The notes: generated from the sequence alone by a model not told the origin. A stretch of DNA of 64,000 nucleotides from Rhodococcus triatomae (GCF_014217785.1 NZ_CP048814.1:682001-746000); one strand, 5' to 3'; numbered from the stretch's first letter, positions 50,582-59,587 are shown. Numbers and translations are program-made.

Positions 50582-51055
50582 TGACCAGCAGTTTATCCCA
50601 TGAAAGCATCGGATATTTCGCTAGTACTCGAGGCGGGCCGGAGCAGCCGCGATCACCTTCCCCCGTGGCCGCCACACCCGATTCCCGGGTGAGATGCCGG
50701 GCCCATGCCCGGAGCGCGTCATCCACCGGCGAAAACTCGAGATCCCAGCGCGCGGCCGGCGACCGGGCCGGCCCCGTCGGTAGCGGTCCGCACCGAGGAA
50801 CTCAGCGCCTCCGGATCCGCTCCCGTCAGCAACCCGGGCAGCGCGCGTAGTACCGAGACAGGTACCCGCACTCGCGGGGACCGCACCCGGAACCCGTGTC
50901 AGGAAGGTCGCCCGTCGTCCACGGGCACCACGCACGATTGCGCTCGACGAGGTGTGACCTGCACACCAGATACCTCGATCGACCCCGAAGAGCCAGCGCG
51001 CCTCCTATTCTCCAAGGACAACAGGATCCTCGCTCATGGACCGAAGGGGCATGCC
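50582..51055. other. 474-bp region without a supported gene
   Basis: No convincing gene is visible between the helicase and HdeD starts. On the minus strand two short open frames abut with an ATGA overlap: about 55 codons ending near 50719 and 33 codons (50621-50722, MTRSGHGPG...ARLEY). They might be tiny genes or remnants of a decayed gene. The right end must hold the promoter for the 51056 operon. Confidence 0.4.
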
Positions 51056-51622
51056 GTGGTTACACAGAGTTCGAGCCTGGCCAAGCAGGTGTGGTGGATC
51101 GCCTTGATCCGCGGCATCTTCGCGATCATCTTCGGCATCATCGCCCTGGCCTGGCCCCAGATCACCGTCCTCGCCCTCGTCGTCGTCTTCGGCGTCTACG
51201 CGATCATCGACGGCGTCGTCGCGGTGGCCCGCGCAGTCCAGCACCGGAAGATCGACTCCGGGTGGGGATGGTGGGCCGCACTCGGCGTCGTGTCCGTCGT
51301 CGCCGGCATCGTCGCCCTGGTCTGGCCGGGGATCACCGCAGTGGTGCTGCTGTACCTGATCGCGTTCTACGCCATCTTCTTCGGCATCCTCGGCGCTGTC
51401 GGCTCGTTCAAGCTCAAGGACATTCCCGGCTCCGGATGGGGGTGGTTGCTCTTCGCCAGCCTGCTGGCGGTGGCGCTGGGCATCGTCCTGCTGGTGGCCA
51501 ACCCCGCCGCCGGAATCATCGGTCTCACCTGGGTACTCGGCTGGTACGCGATCCTCTTCGGCGTGATGGTCGTGATCGCCGCGTTCCAGATCCGCAGCTG
51601 GGTCGACAGCGCGAACGACTGA
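51056..51622 (+). CDS. HdeD-family (DUF308) membrane protein
   Basis: A 188-residue protein with six hydrophobic helices in three repeated pairs: VWWIALIRGIFAIIFGIIALAWPQITVLALVVVFGVYAIIDG, GWGWWAALGVVSVVAGIVALVWPGITAVVLLYLIAFYAIFFGI, GWGWLLFASLLAVALGIVLLVANPAAGIIGLTWVLGWYAILFG. The W-P-x-x-T/A-x-x-x-L motif of DUF308 recurs. HdeD is linked to acid stress in E. coli; the mechanism is unknown. The GTG at 51056 follows GAAGGGG. It heads a three-gene plus-strand cluster. Confidence 0.85.
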   Translation: MVTQSSSLAKQVWWIALIRGIFAIIFGIIALAWPQITVLALVVVFGVYAIIDGVVAVARAVQHRKIDSGWGWWAALGVVSVVAGIVALVWPGITAVVLLYLIAFYAIFFGILGAVGSFKLKDIPGSGWGWLLFASLLAVALGIVLLVANPAAGIIGLTWVLGWYAILFGVMVVIAAFQIRSWVDSAND

Positions 51623-51646
51623 CGCGGTTCACGACCGGAGGGTTCG

Positions 51647-52804
51647 ATGACCGGGCGGCGCCTCCGACGGGAGGCGCCGCCCGCGGCGCCTGTGCCGACG
51701 GTGCGCACCGATTCCGGATGGGCCATTCCGCGTGGTCTGATCGTGTTGCTGGGCCTGGCCGCGACGGTCATCGTAGTGGCCGGAATTGCAGCGTTCTCCG
51801 GAGTCATCGGCCCGGTGTTCCTCGCCTTGATGCTGTGTATCGCGGTGCAGCCCATCCAGGACTGGTGCCACCGACGAGCGATTCCCGCGTGGATCGGAAT
51901 GGTTCTCGCCGTCTCCACCGTCTATCTCACACTGCTGGGACTGGTCGGAGCCATGGCACTGTCGGTGGCACAGTTGGCGTCCCACCTGCCGCAATACCAG
52001 GACACTGTCGAGAACATGGTCGACAACGGCCGACACCACCTCGAACAGTGGGGAGTCGACAACCAACGTATCCACGACACCGTCGCCGGTCTCGACCTGG
52101 GCCGAGTCGTCGAGGCACTCGAAGCCGGTGTCAGCGGGACACTGGGCATCCTGTCGAATCTGGTGTTCGTCTTCGCCCTGGTGCTGTTCATGTGCTTCGA
52201 CGGCATGTCCCTGGGCGCCCGGATGAAGGTGGTCGCGCAGGAACGTCCCGAAATCGCCTACGCGCTGCACTCCTTCGCCGTCGGAACCCGCAAGTACCTC
52301 GTCGTCTCGACCGTGTTCGGTCTGATCGTCGCAGTGTGCGACGGCATCGCGCTGTGGATGCTGGGTATCCCCCTGCCCGTCCTATGGGCGCTGCTGTCCT
52401 TCATCACCAACTACATCCCCAACATCGGATTCGTCCTCGGTCTGGTCCCGCCCGCGCTGCTGGCCCTGCTCGAGGGCGGACCGTGGTTGATGTTCTGGGT
52501 GATCGTCGTCTACTCGGTGATCAACTTCGTGATCCAGTCGATCATCCAGCCGAAGTTCGTGGGAGACGCGGTGGGGCTGTCGGTGACGATGACGTTTCTC
52601 GCGCTGGTGTTCTGGAGCTGGGTGCTCGGTGCCCTCGGAGCGCTCCTGGCGATTCCGCTGTCACTACTCGTGAAATCCCTGCTCCTCGACATCGATCCGG
52701 CAACCCGGTGGACGGGGGCGCTGATCGGCGGGTCCACCGCGCCGGTGAAGCCCGCCGAGCGGGGCGAATCGGATGCCGACCCGGGAAGTGGTGAACGGAC
52801 ATGA
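51647..52804 (+). CDS. AI-2E family transporter (YdiK/PerM-like)
   Basis: A 385-residue membrane protein with eight helices and the AI-2E family core: GPVFLALMLCIAVQPIQDWCHRRAIPAWIGMVLAV, a long soluble loop (residues ~105-150), FITNYIPNIGFVLGLVPPALLALLEGGPWLMFWVIVVYSVINFVIQSIIQPKFVGDAVGLS, and a C-terminal polar tail. Members export signals or act as sodium/proton exchangers; the substrate is uncertain. GGAGGG lies upstream of the ATG. Its stop overlaps the next start by 4 bp (52801-52804), so it is coupled to the HdeD-lipase fusion. Confidence 0.87.
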   Translation: MTGRRLRREAPPAAPVPTVRTDSGWAIPRGLIVLLGLAATVIVVAGIAAFSGVIGPVFLALMLCIAVQPIQDWCHRRAIPAWIGMVLAVSTVYLTLLGLVGAMALSVAQLASHLPQYQDTVENMVDNGRHHLEQWGVDNQRIHDTVAGLDLGRVVEALEAGVSGTLGILSNLVFVFALVLFMCFDGMSLGARMKVVAQERPEIAYALHSFAVGTRKYLVVSTVFGLIVAVCDGIALWMLGIPLPVLWALLSFITNYIPNIGFVLGLVPPALLALLEGGPWLMFWVIVVYSVINFVIQSIIQPKFVGDAVGLSVTMTFLALVFWSWVLGALGALLAIPLSLLVKSLLLDIDPATRWTGALIGGSTAPVKPAERGESDADPGSGERT

Positions 52805-54585
52805 GCGAGAGCGACATCCGACTCCCGCGGTGGCTCCTCGGCGTCGCCGCCCTCGTCTGCATCGCCGCCGGTCTCGCGCTGACGCTCCGACCCGCCGCCT
52901 CACTCGACGCCCTGGTCGTCCTGCTCGGTACCGCGCTGGCCGGAGTCGGCGTCGCCGAGATCGCCGGTGCCACACGGATACGGCAGCGATGGCTGTCCGT
53001 CGCCACCGGCGTGATCTTCCTGGTGGGAGCGGCGGCCGTCGTTGCCTGGCCGGGCGCCACGCTCTCCGGTCTGGCACCGCTCACGGCGCTCACACTGATC
53101 GTCGGCGGAATCGTCAAGGTGCTCTCCGGAATACGGAACGGCCATCGCACGTCGATCGCGGCCGGTGCCGCTTCGGTCACGTCGATCGCGGCCGGTGCCG
53201 CTTCGGTCACGTCGATCGCGGCCGGTGCCGCTTCGGTGATCTTCGGGGCCGTCGCACTGTCCTGGCCCGACGCCACGCTGCTCGCGCTGGCGGTGCTCAC
53301 CGGCCCGGTGGCGGTGCTGTTCGGGTTCGCGACCGGCATTCGGGCACTGCGGCCCACCGCTCACCGTCCTCGCAGGGTGGCCGCCGTCGCCTCGGTGCTC
53401 GCCCTCGTGGCGGCACTGGGATCGCTGGCGCTCAGCGTGCGGCTGAACAGCGAACGCTTCACCGGCCCCGACGCGTTCTACGCGGCCCCGGCCGACGTCC
53501 CGGACACTTCCGGTGTCCTGCTGCGCAGTGAGCCCTGGACCGCCGACGGCATCCCGGACGACACCCGTGCCTGGCGAATCCTCTACACCACCACTCGCGA
53601 CGAGGGCGTTCCCGCGGTCGCGAGTGGCGTCGTCGTCCTTCCCGAGACAAGCTCGCCCGAGCCCCTTCCCGTCCTCGCCTGGGCACACGGTACGACCGGG
53701 GTCGCACCCAAGTGCGCGCCGTCGCTGTCCCAGGAGCCGTACGGGACTGCCGACGCGATCCTCGGGGCCGCGACGGCGAACGGCTGGGCCGTGGTCGCGA
53801 CGGACTATGTGGGCCTGGGTACGGAAGGCCCGCACCCCTACCTCATCGGGCAGGGTCAGGGGCGTTCGGTGCTCGACTCCGTCCGCGCCGCACACCAACT
53901 GGTGCCTGCCCTGGAGCTGGTGCCTGCCCTGGACGAGCGCACCGTCGTCTGGGGCCACTCCCAGGGCGGGAACGCCGCCCTGTGGACCGGCATCCTGGGG
54001 CCGACCTACGCACCGGACGTACGGCTCTCCGGCGTCGCCGCTCTCTCCCCCGCCACCGACCTCCCCGGACTGGTCGGCTATCTCGCCGAGATCGCGGGCG
54101 GCGCCGTCTTCGCGTCGTACGTGGCCGACGCCTACAGCCGCACCTACCCCGATGTGGACTTCGCCGAGGTCGTCGCACCCGAGGCCCGGACACTCGCCCG
54201 GGAGGACGCCGGCCGCTGTCTCGGGGAAGGCGCGATCGCCGTGTCGGTCGGAACGGCACTCGCCGTACCCGACATCCTCGCGGACGGACAGCCCGACGAG
54301 CGGTTCCTGCACCGCCTGGCCGAGAACACCCCGGACGGACCGATCGACGTGCCGGTGCTGATCGGCCAGGGTGCCGCCGACCCGCTCATCCTCGAGTCCG
54401 TGCAGACCGGGTTCGTCGCGAAGCTCTGCGAACAACCGCGACAGATCGACTACCGGACGTATCCCGGCGCGGACCACAACAGCGTCATCGCCGCCGAGTC
54501 CCCACTCGTCCCCGAACTGATCGAGTGGACCGTCGGCCGCTTCGCCGGCGAGGCGGTGGACGACGAGTGCGGCCCGATCCCCTGA
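52801..54585 (+). CDS. Fusion of HdeD-like membrane domain and secreted-lipase-type hydrolase
   Basis: A 594-residue protein. Residues ~1-195 form a DUF308/HdeD-like membrane unit (WLLGVAALVCIAAGLALTLRPAASLDALVVLLGTALAGVGVAEI; WPDATLLALAVLTGPVAVLFG), with the octa/decapeptide TSIAAGAASV repeated three times at ~117-146. A further helix (RVAAVASVLALVAALGSLALSV, ~200-220) leads to a LIP-type alpha/beta hydrolase: LPVLAWAHGTTGVAPKCAPS, VVATDYVGLGTEGPHPYLIG, nucleophile in VWGHSQGGNAALWTG, VLIGQGAADPLI and YPGADHNSV for the acid and histidine. The hydrolase should face outside. It is the last gene of the HdeD/AI-2E cluster. Confidence 0.85.
   Translation: MSESDIRLPRWLLGVAALVCIAAGLALTLRPAASLDALVVLLGTALAGVGVAEIAGATRIRQRWLSVATGVIFLVGAAAVVAWPGATLSGLAPLTALTLIVGGIVKVLSGIRNGHRTSIAAGAASVTSIAAGAASVTSIAAGAASVIFGAVALSWPDATLLALAVLTGPVAVLFGFATGIRALRPTAHRPRRVAAVASVLALVAALGSLALSVRLNSERFTGPDAFYAAPADVPDTSGVLLRSEPWTADGIPDDTRAWRILYTTTRDEGVPAVASGVVVLPETSSPEPLPVLAWAHGTTGVAPKCAPSLSQEPYGTADAILGAATANGWAVVATDYVGLGTEGPHPYLIGQGQGRSVLDSVRAAHQLVPALELVPALDERTVVWGHSQGGNAALWTGILGPTYAPDVRLSGVAALSPATDLPGLVGYLAEIAGGAVFASYVADAYSRTYPDVDFAEVVAPEARTLAREDAGRCLGEGAIAVSVGTALAVPDILADGQPDERFLHRLAENTPDGPIDVPVLIGQGAADPLILESVQTGFVAKLCEQPRQIDYRTYPGADHNSVIAAESPLVPELIEWTVGRFAGEAVDDECGPIP
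53149..53238 (+). repeat. Three perfect 30-bp tandem units inside the HdeD-lipase gene
   Basis: Copies at 53149-53178, 53179-53208 and 53209-53238 are identical except for the last base of the third. Each encodes TSIAAGAASV, within or beside a membrane helix, so copy number changes keep the frame but lengthen the hydrophobic region. Confidence 0.95.
53899..53934 (+). repeat. Two tandem 18-bp units (LVPALE/LVPALD)
   Basis: CTGGTGCCTGCCCTGGAG and CTGGTGCCTGCCCTGGAC are adjacent at 53899-53916 and 53917-53934 in the hydrolase domain, just before the nucleophile block. They add six residues in frame. Confidence 0.92.
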
Positions 54586-54656
54586 CCCCTGGTCCCCGCC
54601 CCCCTGATCTCAGCCCCCTGATCTCGGCCACCGGCCCCCGGACCACCGACGGACGC

Positions 54657-54662
54657 TAGCGT
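54657..54662 (+). promoter_or_regulatory. Predicted -10 element of a leaderless promoter (54670 gene)
   Basis: TAGCGT ends 7 nt before the ATG at 54670. It overlaps an in-frame GTG at 54661, which is therefore an unlikely start. Confidence 0.45.
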
Positions 54663-54669
54663 GAGGGAC

Positions 54670-55494
54670 ATGGTCGACGTCGCCGTATGTCAGTTCGCAC
54701 CGGGCACGGACAAGCGCGAGAACCTGCGCACCGTACGCGCGCTCGCCGCCGAGGCCGCCGGACGCGGTGCCCGGGTGGTGATCGCCCCGGAGTATGCGAT
54801 GTTCACCGCGCCGCGCACCGACGAGCGCTTGGTGGCCTCGGCCGAATCCCTGGACGGCGAGTTCGTCTCCGGACTCGCCGACGTCGCCGCGGAGCTACGC
54901 ATCCATCTGGTGGCCGGAATCAACGAGGAGATCCCCGGGGAGGACCGGATCTCCAACACACTCGTCGCACTCGGTCCGGAAGGCGAGCTCGCGGCGACCT
55001 ACCGCAAACTGCACCTCTACGACGCGTTCGGAGTCGCCGAATCGGACGTCATCCGCGCCGGCACGATCGAGAGCCCACAGACGTTCGCCGTCGACGACCT
55101 CGTCTTCGGCATGCAGACCTGCTACGACCTCCGGTTTCCCGAGGTGACCCGGCGCATCGTGGACGCCGGGGCGCACGTGCTGTGCCTGCCCGCCCAGTGG
55201 GTTCCCGGCCCGCTGAAGGAGGACCACTGGGCCACCCTGATCCGGGCCAGGGCGATCGAGAACACCGTCTACGTCGCCGCCGCCGACCAGAGCGCACGGA
55301 CGGGGGCGGGAGGAAGCATGATCGTCGATCCGATGGGTGTCGTCCTCGCCGCGCTGGGCGAACGGGTGGGGACCGCGTCCGCCCGAGTCGAACCGGACCG
55401 GCTGGCTCAGGTGCGCGAGCGGAATCCGGCGCTGGCACTGCGGCGGTTCACGGTCACGGAGCGGGATCCGATCGCCACGCGCGACGTCCGGTGA
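54670..55494 (+). CDS. Carbon-nitrogen hydrolase (nitrilase superfamily)
   Basis: A 274-residue amidase-like enzyme with the Glu-Lys-Cys triad: E41 (VVIAPEYAMF), K113 (TYRKLHLYDAFG) and C151 (GMQTCYDLRFPEVTRRI), plus the C-terminal blocks CLPAQWVPGPLKEDHWATLIRARAIENTVYVAAADQS and GGSMIVDPMGVVLA. This is the omega-amidase/Nit group, which hydrolyses small carboxamides or deaminated glutathione; the exact substrate is open. The ATG at 54670 is supported by the TAGCGT leaderless-type element. Confidence 0.88.
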   Translation: MVDVAVCQFAPGTDKRENLRTVRALAAEAAGRGARVVIAPEYAMFTAPRTDERLVASAESLDGEFVSGLADVAAELRIHLVAGINEEIPGEDRISNTLVALGPEGELAATYRKLHLYDAFGVAESDVIRAGTIESPQTFAVDDLVFGMQTCYDLRFPEVTRRIVDAGAHVLCLPAQWVPGPLKEDHWATLIRARAIENTVYVAAADQSARTGAGGSMIVDPMGVVLAALGERVGTASARVEPDRLAQVRERNPALALRRFTVTERDPIATRDVR

Positions 55495-55582
55495 CGGCGT
55501 AACGTCGATCACGACCCTGCACGACGAGCGAACCCGGACGCGGATCGCGAGCGGTTCGCTCACGATCGGTCACGGAGGGCGC

Positions 55583-56242
55583 GTGCACTATCGCGACCGG
55601 GCATCGGCGGGCCGTCGGCTGGCGGCCTCGCTGGAAGAATTGCGGGGCACCGGGGCCGTCGTCCTCGGGCTTCCCCGCGGCGGAGTCCCGGTCGCGCATG
55701 CCGTCGCCCACGCCCTCGGGCTCCCGCTGGACATCGTGCTGGTCCGCAAGCTCGGCGTTCCGTGGCACCCCGAACTGGCCATGGGTGCGATCGGCGAAGG
55801 CGGCGCCCGGGTACTCAACGAGGACGTCATCCGCAGTTCCCGCGTGGGCTCCGGGGACGTGGCGCGGGTCGAGCGCGCCGAATCGCACGAGCTCGAACGG
55901 CGCGCGCACCTTCTTCGGTCCGGACGGCCCGCTCTGCGCCTGCGCGACCGGACCGCGGTCATCGTCGACGACGGTATGGCGACGGGTGCCACCGCCGCGG
56001 TGGCCTGCCAGTTCGCCCGGTCCGCCGGGGCGAACCGGGTGCTGGTCGCGGTGCCGATCGCGATGCCGGAGGCGGTGCGGCGGGTGCAGGTGGTGGCCGA
56101 CCGAGTCGTCTGTCCCTACACGCCCGACGACCTCACCGGAGTGGGCGGGGCATACGCCGATTTCCATCAGCTGGCGGACGCGGAGGTGACGGAGCTTCTG
56201 GACGACCGACCAGACCTCACGCCGCACTCCGGTGGGTCGTGA
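55583..56242 (+). CDS. Phosphoribosyltransferase-domain protein
   Basis: A 219-residue PRTase-fold protein: VLGLPRGGVPVAHAVAHALGLPLDIVLVRKLGVPWHPELAMGAIGEGG (substrate side), and RTAVIVDDGMATGATAAVACQFARSAGA as the PRPP-binding motif. This family often occurs beside hydrolases or erythromycin-esterase-like proteins and its substrate is unknown. GGAGG lies 4 nt before the GTG at 55583; the frame is open upstream, but the codon at the apparent V before TSITTLH is GTA, so it cannot start there. Confidence 0.8.
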   Translation: MHYRDRASAGRRLAASLEELRGTGAVVLGLPRGGVPVAHAVAHALGLPLDIVLVRKLGVPWHPELAMGAIGEGGARVLNEDVIRSSRVGSGDVARVERAESHELERRAHLLRSGRPALRLRDRTAVIVDDGMATGATAAVACQFARSAGANRVLVAVPIAMPEAVRRVQVVADRVVCPYTPDDLTGVGGAYADFHQLADAEVTELLDDRPDLTPHSGGS

Positions 56243-56336
56243 AGAATTACCCGTGCACGCCAAGTTACGGTCAAATCCGCAGGTGACGCACGAAGCACGA
56301 CAAACCGGGCAGTGGCGATAGTGCAGAATCGAGGAA

Positions 56337-56356
56337 GATGTGATCGAATGCACATC
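56337..56356. promoter_or_regulatory. Inverted repeat upstream of fadD15-type gene
   Basis: GATGTG-(8 nt)-CACATC lies 30 bp ahead of the start at 56386 in a 143-bp gap. Its place suggests an operator of a fatty-acid-responsive regulator, but the regulator is unknown. Confidence 0.35.
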
Positions 56357-56385
56357 CGACCTGTTGTTTCACTGGAGGGATCATC

Positions 56386-58173
56386 GTGCGTGAATTCTCG
56401 GTTCCACAGACGTTCTCTATCCCGGAGGACGCCTCGATGGCGGACTCCGTCTTCCGCCATGCTGCGGAGGATCCGACGTTCGTCCCGTTCAAGCGACCCG
56501 TCGATGGCGCCTGGGTCGACGTCACCGCAGCCGAGTTCGCCAAGCAGGTGTCGGCCGTCGCCAAGGGCCTGATCGCCTCGGGCATCGAGCTCGGCGACCG
56601 CGTGGCGATCCTGTCGTCCACCCGCTACGAGTGGGTCGTCCTCGACTACGCCATCTGGACCGCCGGTGGCTGCACCGTCGCGATCTACGAGACCTCCGCG
56701 CCCGACCAGGCCAGCTGGATTCTCGAGGACTCCGCGACGTCCGTCCTCGTCGTCGAGAAGCCGGAGCACGCGACGGCCCTCACCGAGGTCACGGAGGCTG
56801 CCCCCGCCCTGCGCGAGGTCCTCCAGATCGAGGCCGGAGCAATCGACACACTCGTCGAGCGCGGTGCATCCGTCACAGACGAGCAGCTCGACGAGCGTCG
56901 CCACCAGGTGCGGGCCGAGTCGCCCGCCACCCTGATCTACACGTCGGGCACCACGGGCCGCCCGAAGGGCGTTCAGCTCACGCACTCCAACTTCTACGCC
57001 GAGTCGGCGGCGGTGCAGCTCGCCCTCGGCGACTCGATGTACAAGGGCCGGCGCACGCTGATGTTCCTGCCGCTCGCGCACGTGTTCGCGAGGGCCGTCT
57101 CCTTCGGCGCCTTCGACGCGAAGGTCACCGTCGCGCACACGTCCGATCTGACGACCCTGCTCGATCAGTTCGCCGCCTTCCAGCCGAACTTCATCCTCTC
57201 CGTCCCCCGCGTGTTCGAGAAGGTGTACAACTCGGCGAAGCAGAAGGCCTACGACGGCGGCAAGGGCAGCATCTTCGAGAAGGCGTCCGCCACCGCCATC
57301 GCGTGGAGCGAGGCACAGGACACCGGCGGCCCCGGGCTGGGACTCAAGCTCAAGCACGCACTGTTCGACAAGCTCGTGTACTCGAAGCTGCGTACCGCCC
57401 TGGGCGGCGAATGCGACCGCGCCGTCTCCGGCGGTGCCGCGCTCGGTGCCCGCCTGGGCCACTTCTTCCGCGGCATCGGCGTCCCGGTCTACGAGGGCTA
57501 CGGACTCACCGAGACCAGCGCCGCGATCACGGTCAACACGACGAACGCGCAGAAGGTCGGCACCGTGGGCAAGCCGATCGACGGCCACGCCGCGAAGATC
57601 GGCGAGGACGGCGAGCTGCTCCTCCAGGGACCGGTCGTCTTCGGCGGCTACTGGCACAACGAAGAGGCCACCGCCGACGCGATCCGCGACGGCTGGTTCC
57701 ACACCGGTGACCTCGGCTCGATCGACGAGGAGGGCTACGTCTCCATCACGGGCCGCAAGAAGGAGATCATCGTGACCGCCGGTGGCAAGAACGTCGCCCC
57801 CGCGGTACTCGAGGACGCCCTTCGTGCACACCCGCTCGTCAGCCAGTGCCTCGTCGTCGGCGACGGCAAGCCGTTCATCGGCGCCATCATCACGCTCGAC
57901 GCCGAGACGCTGCCGGGCTGGAAGGAGCGCAACGGTATCGATGCGGATACTCCGGTCGGCTCGTTGCTCGATCACCCCGAGCTGATCGCCGAGATCGATG
58001 CCGCCGTCGCCGAGGCGAACACGAAGGTGTCCAACCCGGAGCAGATCAAGAAGTACAAGGTCATCGACTCCGATTTCACCATCGAGACCGGCGAACTCAC
58101 TCCGACGCTCAAGCTCAAGCGCAACATCATCCACAAGGAGCGCGGAGCGATCATCGAGTCGATCTACGTGTAA
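56386..58173 (+). CDS. fadD15: Long-chain fatty-acid-CoA ligase (FadD15-type)
   Basis: A 595-residue adenylate-forming ligase: LIYTSGTTGRPKGVQLTHSNF (P-loop), LMFLPLAHVFARAVSFGAFDAKVTVAHTSD, YEGYGLTETSAAITVNT, GWFHTGDLGSIDEEGYVSITGRKKEIIVTAGGKNV and LTPTLKLKRNII with the A10 lysine. It activates long-chain fatty acids for degradation or lipid synthesis. Codon choice is strongly C/G-biased and uniform, as in highly expressed genes. GGAGGG is 6-7 nt before the GTG. A strong intrinsic terminator follows at 58224. The paralogue at 35254 has the same architecture. Confidence 0.93.
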   Translation: MREFSVPQTFSIPEDASMADSVFRHAAEDPTFVPFKRPVDGAWVDVTAAEFAKQVSAVAKGLIASGIELGDRVAILSSTRYEWVVLDYAIWTAGGCTVAIYETSAPDQASWILEDSATSVLVVEKPEHATALTEVTEAAPALREVLQIEAGAIDTLVERGASVTDEQLDERRHQVRAESPATLIYTSGTTGRPKGVQLTHSNFYAESAAVQLALGDSMYKGRRTLMFLPLAHVFARAVSFGAFDAKVTVAHTSDLTTLLDQFAAFQPNFILSVPRVFEKVYNSAKQKAYDGGKGSIFEKASATAIAWSEAQDTGGPGLGLKLKHALFDKLVYSKLRTALGGECDRAVSGGAALGARLGHFFRGIGVPVYEGYGLTETSAAITVNTTNAQKVGTVGKPIDGHAAKIGEDGELLLQGPVVFGGYWHNEEATADAIRDGWFHTGDLGSIDEEGYVSITGRKKEIIVTAGGKNVAPAVLEDALRAHPLVSQCLVVGDGKPFIGAIITLDAETLPGWKERNGIDADTPVGSLLDHPELIAEIDAAVAEANTKVSNPEQIKKYKVIDSDFTIETGELTPTLKLKRNIIHKERGAIIESIYV

Positions 58174-58223
58174 GTCGATCGGCGGCCGGGTCGTTCGACG
58201 AGCGACCGGCCCAGACACGAGAC

Positions 58224-58254
58224 AGCACCGGGAGCCGACACGGTTCCCGGTGCT
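58224..58254 (+). terminator. Intrinsic terminator after fadD15
   Basis: A 13-bp stem (AGCACCGGGAGCC at 58224-58236 with GGTTCCCGGTGCT at 58242-58254, one G.T pair) with a 5-nt loop is followed by TTCT. It ends 81 bp after the fadD stop and fits a Rho-independent terminator. Confidence 0.8.
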
Positions 58255-58306
58255 TTCTCGTGCGGGCGCCGGTGACGTGCCGACACCTACCCGGACGAGA
58301 ACACCG

Positions 58307-59482
58307 TCAGCCGAAGCACTTCCCTTCGCCCCGATAGGTGGGGACCGGGGTGCATGCGCCGTCGGCGACGACGTGGAGGGAGTCGAATCGTTCGCACAAC
58401 TCGCCCGCCTTGGCGTGCCGGAACCACACGCGGTCGCCGATCTGCACGTCGGACGCCGCCTTCCCGGTCACCGGGGTCTGCACCTCGCCCGCCCCCTCGT
58501 TGCGCAGCAACTTCAGTCCTCGCGGAAACACCGGCGTCGGCACCCGTGCGGCTCCGGCCGGGCCGGACGCGATGTATCCGCCACCGAACAGGGTGGCGAT
58601 CTTCGGGGTCGGGCGCCGTACCGCCGGAAGGGCGAAGTAGAGCGCCGGGTCGGGACGGAAGGCCCGATACCGGTCGAACAGGGTGGGCACGAACAGGCCC
58701 GAGCCCGCGGTGACCTCGGTGACGGACGGATCCGCGGACGTCACTTCCAGCGAGCCGGTACCCCCGCCGTTGACGATCTCGAGCTCCCCCACCTCCGACT
58801 GCACGGCGTCGACCACCGCCGTTCTGCGCGTGGCGAGTTCGGCAGCCGAGCGCTTCTTCATCCAGACCACCGGAGCCGAGGAGTCCGGCACTCCCGCGAT
58901 CTGCGCCTCGTAGAACATGACCCCGGCGACCTGGAAGCCGCGGCCCCGCGCGCGGGCCGCGAGAGCGGCCACGGCACCCGGAGTCCTCAACGGTGAGCGG
59001 CGCACACCGATGTGCACAGGCCCGAGCCGCAACGACGCGTCGACGTCCAGGCACACGCGGGCGCGGACCGCGTCCGACCCGAACGCGACGCGCAGCAGAT
59101 CGAGGTGCTCGTCGGAGTCGATCATCAGGGTGATCCGTTCCCGCAGAACAGGATCCGCGGCGAACTCGGCGAGCGCAGCCCGATCCACGGTCGGGTATCC
59201 CATGAGGATGTCTCCCGCTCCGGCCCGGGCCAACCAGATCGACTCGCGCAACGAGTAGGACATGATTCCGGCGAAGCCACCGGAGGCGGTCAGGTCGGGA
59301 CCGAGCACCGTCTCGAGCACCGATCGACAGCGCACCGACTTGCTCGCCACCCGGACCCGGGTACCGCCGGCGCGCCGCACCAGTTCCCCGGCGTTGGCCG
59401 TCAGGGTTCGCAGGTCGAGCGCCGCGAGTGGTGGATCCCACTCACGTGTCGCGATGGCCAGTCGGTCGAGGGTCGGCGTCAC
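58307..59482 (-). CDS. PLP-dependent amino acid deaminase/alanine racemase-like protein
   Basis: A 391-residue alanine-racemase-fold protein: PPLAALDLRTLTANAGELVRRAGGTRVRVASKSVRC contains the PLP lysine in VASKSV. GFAGIMSYSLRESIWLARAGAGDILMGYPTVDRAAL, HIGVRRSPLRTPGAV and IVNGGGTGSLEV (phosphate loop) follow. It belongs to the D-threonine aldolase/D-serine dehydratase-like group, so it probably acts on a D-amino or hydroxyamino acid. The GTG at 59482 has AAAGGA 7 nt upstream; an ATG at 59512 lacks a site. A TetR-type operator lies about 105-120 bp upstream, after the tetR stop. Confidence 0.82.
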   Translation of the reverse strand: MTPTLDRLAIATREWDPPLAALDLRTLTANAGELVRRAGGTRVRVASKSVRCRSVLETVLGPDLTASGGFAGIMSYSLRESIWLARAGAGDILMGYPTVDRAALAEFAADPVLRERITLMIDSDEHLDLLRVAFGSDAVRARVCLDVDASLRLGPVHIGVRRSPLRTPGAVAALAARARGRGFQVAGVMFYEAQIAGVPDSSAPVVWMKKRSAAELATRRTAVVDAVQSEVGELEIVNGGGTGSLEVTSADPSVTEVTAGSGLFVPTLFDRYRAFRPDPALYFALPAVRRPTPKIATLFGGGYIASGPAGAARVPTPVFPRGLKLLRNEGAGEVQTPVTGKAASDVQIGDRVWFRHAKAGELCERFDSLHVVADGACTPVPTYRGEGKCFG

Positions 59483-59587
59483 GGTCTCGTCCTTTGCGTC
59501 GCTCGTGTGCATCGCTCGCGGTCGGGCGCATCGCGCGCGTCGGCGGAAGCCGGCTGCGGTCACGGTTCTCCGCAGTCAACCACCATT

